NCBI RefSeq assembly: GCF_963662255.1
Contig: NC_085049.1
Coordinates: 62,791,158-62,855,157, forward strand
Reading direction: 5' to 3'
DNA: 64,000 nucleotides
From: Cinclus cinclus
Taxonomy: Eukaryota > Chordata > Aves > Passeriformes > Cinclidae
A program made the translations under genes and the position numbers. Shown piece after piece: positions 62,804-64,000 of the stretch. The number at the start of each line of letters is the position of its first letter. Positions within the stretch are counted from its first letter, which is position 1. The notes under the pieces are model-generated. The model did not search any database, had not been told where the DNA came from, and was given only the letters and a program-made list of their open reading frames with translations.

Positions 62804-64000
62804 TCACAGAATCACAGAATAGAGTTGGACGGGACCCCTGTAGATTCTCTAGTCCAACCTCCTTGCCAAGGCATGATCACATAGAGCAGGTTGCACAGGA
62901 TCCAGGTGGGTTTGGAATGTCTCCAGACAGGGAAACTCCACAACCTTCCTGGGAGGACTGTTCCAGTGCTCTCAATGTTAAGGATGTTCTTTCTCATGTT
63001 CAGGTGGAATTCCTTATGTTTTAGTTTGCAGCAGTTACTCCTTATCTGGTCCCTGGGCACCACTGAAGAAAGTCTGACACCATCCTGTCAGATATTTACA
63101 TGTATTGAAGAGATCCCCTCTCAGTTTTTTCTTCTCTCAATTAAGCAGGCCCAGCTCCCATGGTCTCTTCTCATATGAGAGATGCTCCAGAACCCCAGCT
63201 CAGTGGTTTTCTTCAACTGTGGAAACCAGAACTGAACACAGTACTCCAGCTGTGGCCTCACTAGGGTGGAGTAGAGGAAAAGGAACACGTTCTGTGACTT
63301 GCTGGCCACACTCTTCCTGATGCATCCCAGGACACCATTGGCACCTCTGCCTGCAAGGGCACTGCTGGCTCGTGATCAGTTTGTCATCCACCAAGACTCC
63401 CAGGTCCCTCCCTTCAGAGCTGCTCTCTAGTGGGTCAGCCCCCAACCTGTACTGGTACTTAGGGTTATTCCTCCCCAGGTGCAGGACCCCACACTTGCTC
63501 TTGAACATTTTTAGGTTTCTCTCTGCCCAATTCTCCAGCCTCTCAATGAATGGCAGCATAACCTTCAGGTGTATGAGTCAGTTTCATATCATCAACAAAC
63601 TTGCCAATGGCACATTCTATCCCTTTATCCAGGTCACTGATAAACATGTTGAATAAGACTGAACCCAGTGCTGATTTCTGGGCCATGTCACTGGTTGCAG
63701 ACCTCCAACTGGATTCTACTCTGATGATCACAACCCTCTGAGCTCTGCCATTCACCTAGTTCTTGATCCACCTCACAGTCCATTCCTCTAACCCATATTT
63801 CCTGAACTTACCTATGAGGAGGTTATGGCATACAAAGTCAAAAGCTCTGCTGAAGTCAAGGTAGACAATACCACTGCACTCCCCTCATCGACTCATCCTG
63901 CCATATGGAAGGCCATCAGACTGGTTAAGCATGATTTCCCCTTGGTGAATCCGTGTTGACTACTCCTGAAGAAAAGTCTATACTTAGCCAAGTTTGTACA
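62804..64000 (-). mobile_element. CR1 LINE with partial reverse transcriptase, runs off window
   Basis: The minus strand ends at 62804 with two ATTCTGTG units, the CR1 3' terminus. Upstream on that strand lie the 3' UTR (to about 63200) and then the 3' part of ORF2. The copy is at least 1.2 kb and its 5' end is outside the window. CR1 ORF2 encodes an endonuclease-reverse transcriptase for target-primed retrotransposition; only the palm and C-terminal parts are present here. It is defective (see the pseudogene entry). Confidence 0.92.
63121..64000 (-). pseudogene. CR1 ORF2 reverse transcriptase, broken, 5' part missing
   Basis: Reading the minus strand from 64000, the fragment shows GFTKGKSCLT (about 63923-63952). 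Reverse-transcriptase motif A as YLDFSRAFD (63837-63863), an SALGSVLFNMFISDLD segment and the catalytic-box region FVDD (63588-63599; CR1 copies usually have FADD) follow. LENWAERNLKMF and CGVLHLGRNNPKYQYRLGAD come next, then VRPQLEYCVQFW near the end. Breaks include a shift of frame between GFTKG and motif A, a TAG stop at 63756-63758, and the FVDD, LHLGRN and LEYCVQFW pieces lying in three different frames. The aspartates of motif A and the DD box survive, but the protein cannot be made intact. It is a dead copy, not a gene of the host. Confidence 0.9.

Noticed and set aside
1..64000. CRISPR arrays, operons, tRNA, rRNA, snRNA and telomeric repeats
   Set aside because: No regularly spaced direct repeats, no A/B-box pairs with cloverleaf potential, no snRNA-like starts and no TTAGGG arrays were found. 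The DNA is vertebrate in character, so bacterial features are not expected.

Overview
The window reads as vertebrate nuclear DNA, and specifically as bird DNA. The clearest evidence is four CR1 (chicken repeat 1) non-LTR retrotransposon copies. Three show the family's characteristic ATTCTRTG-like 3' end (9.3 kb minus, 27.2 kb plus, 62.8 kb minus); the 61 kb plus copy ends in a shorter form of it. CR1 is the dominant interspersed repeat of birds. An LTR-like element at about 14.6-15.35 kb resembles endogenous-retrovirus LTRs common in songbirds, so a passerine is my best guess, but that rests on memory of the repeat and not on a search. The sequence is AT-rich, poor in CpG and rich in simple repeats, as expected for intergenic or large-intron DNA.

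I find no protein-coding gene, exon, tRNA, rRNA or other RNA gene that I can support. Open reading frames are short (longest about 220 codons). They either fall in low-complexity or GC-rich DNA where stops are rare, or show no family signature. The window is best described as a gene desert or the interior of a very large intron.

Layout. 1-14 kb: AT-rich unique-looking DNA with a CpG-rich segment of unknown origin (1.69-2.11 kb), a 23-bp tandem duplication, two perfect short hairpins, an old CR1 tail (9.3-9.6 kb) and a probable MIR SINE (11.7 kb). 14-15.4 kb: a CpG-dense block followed by an LTR-like unit with a GC box, TATA box and polyadenylation signal; an 11-bp direct repeat brackets the pair. 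15.4-26.7 kb: mostly featureless, with a 22-bp perfect palindrome (20.1 kb) and a GC/CpG-enriched segment (20.9-21.4 kb). 26.75-27.2 kb: a CR1 tail. 27.2-60.9 kb: mostly featureless, containing a candidate conserved regulatory segment (32.6-32.9 kb), a possible ancient LINE tail (34.9 kb), two G-quadruplex-type motifs (36.9 and 50.9 kb), a 500-bp pyrimidine-rich degenerate minisatellite (41.1-41.6 kb) and a possible MIR (56.8 kb). 60.9-64 kb: a CR1 tail on the plus strand and then a longer CR1 copy on the minus strand, which keeps parts of its reverse transcriptase with frameshifts and stops and runs off the window end.

Nothing here forms an operon or pathway. The functional hypotheses worth testing are regulatory: the LTR promoter with its CpG block, the GC-rich segments and the candidate conserved elements. 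All family assignments are by eye.
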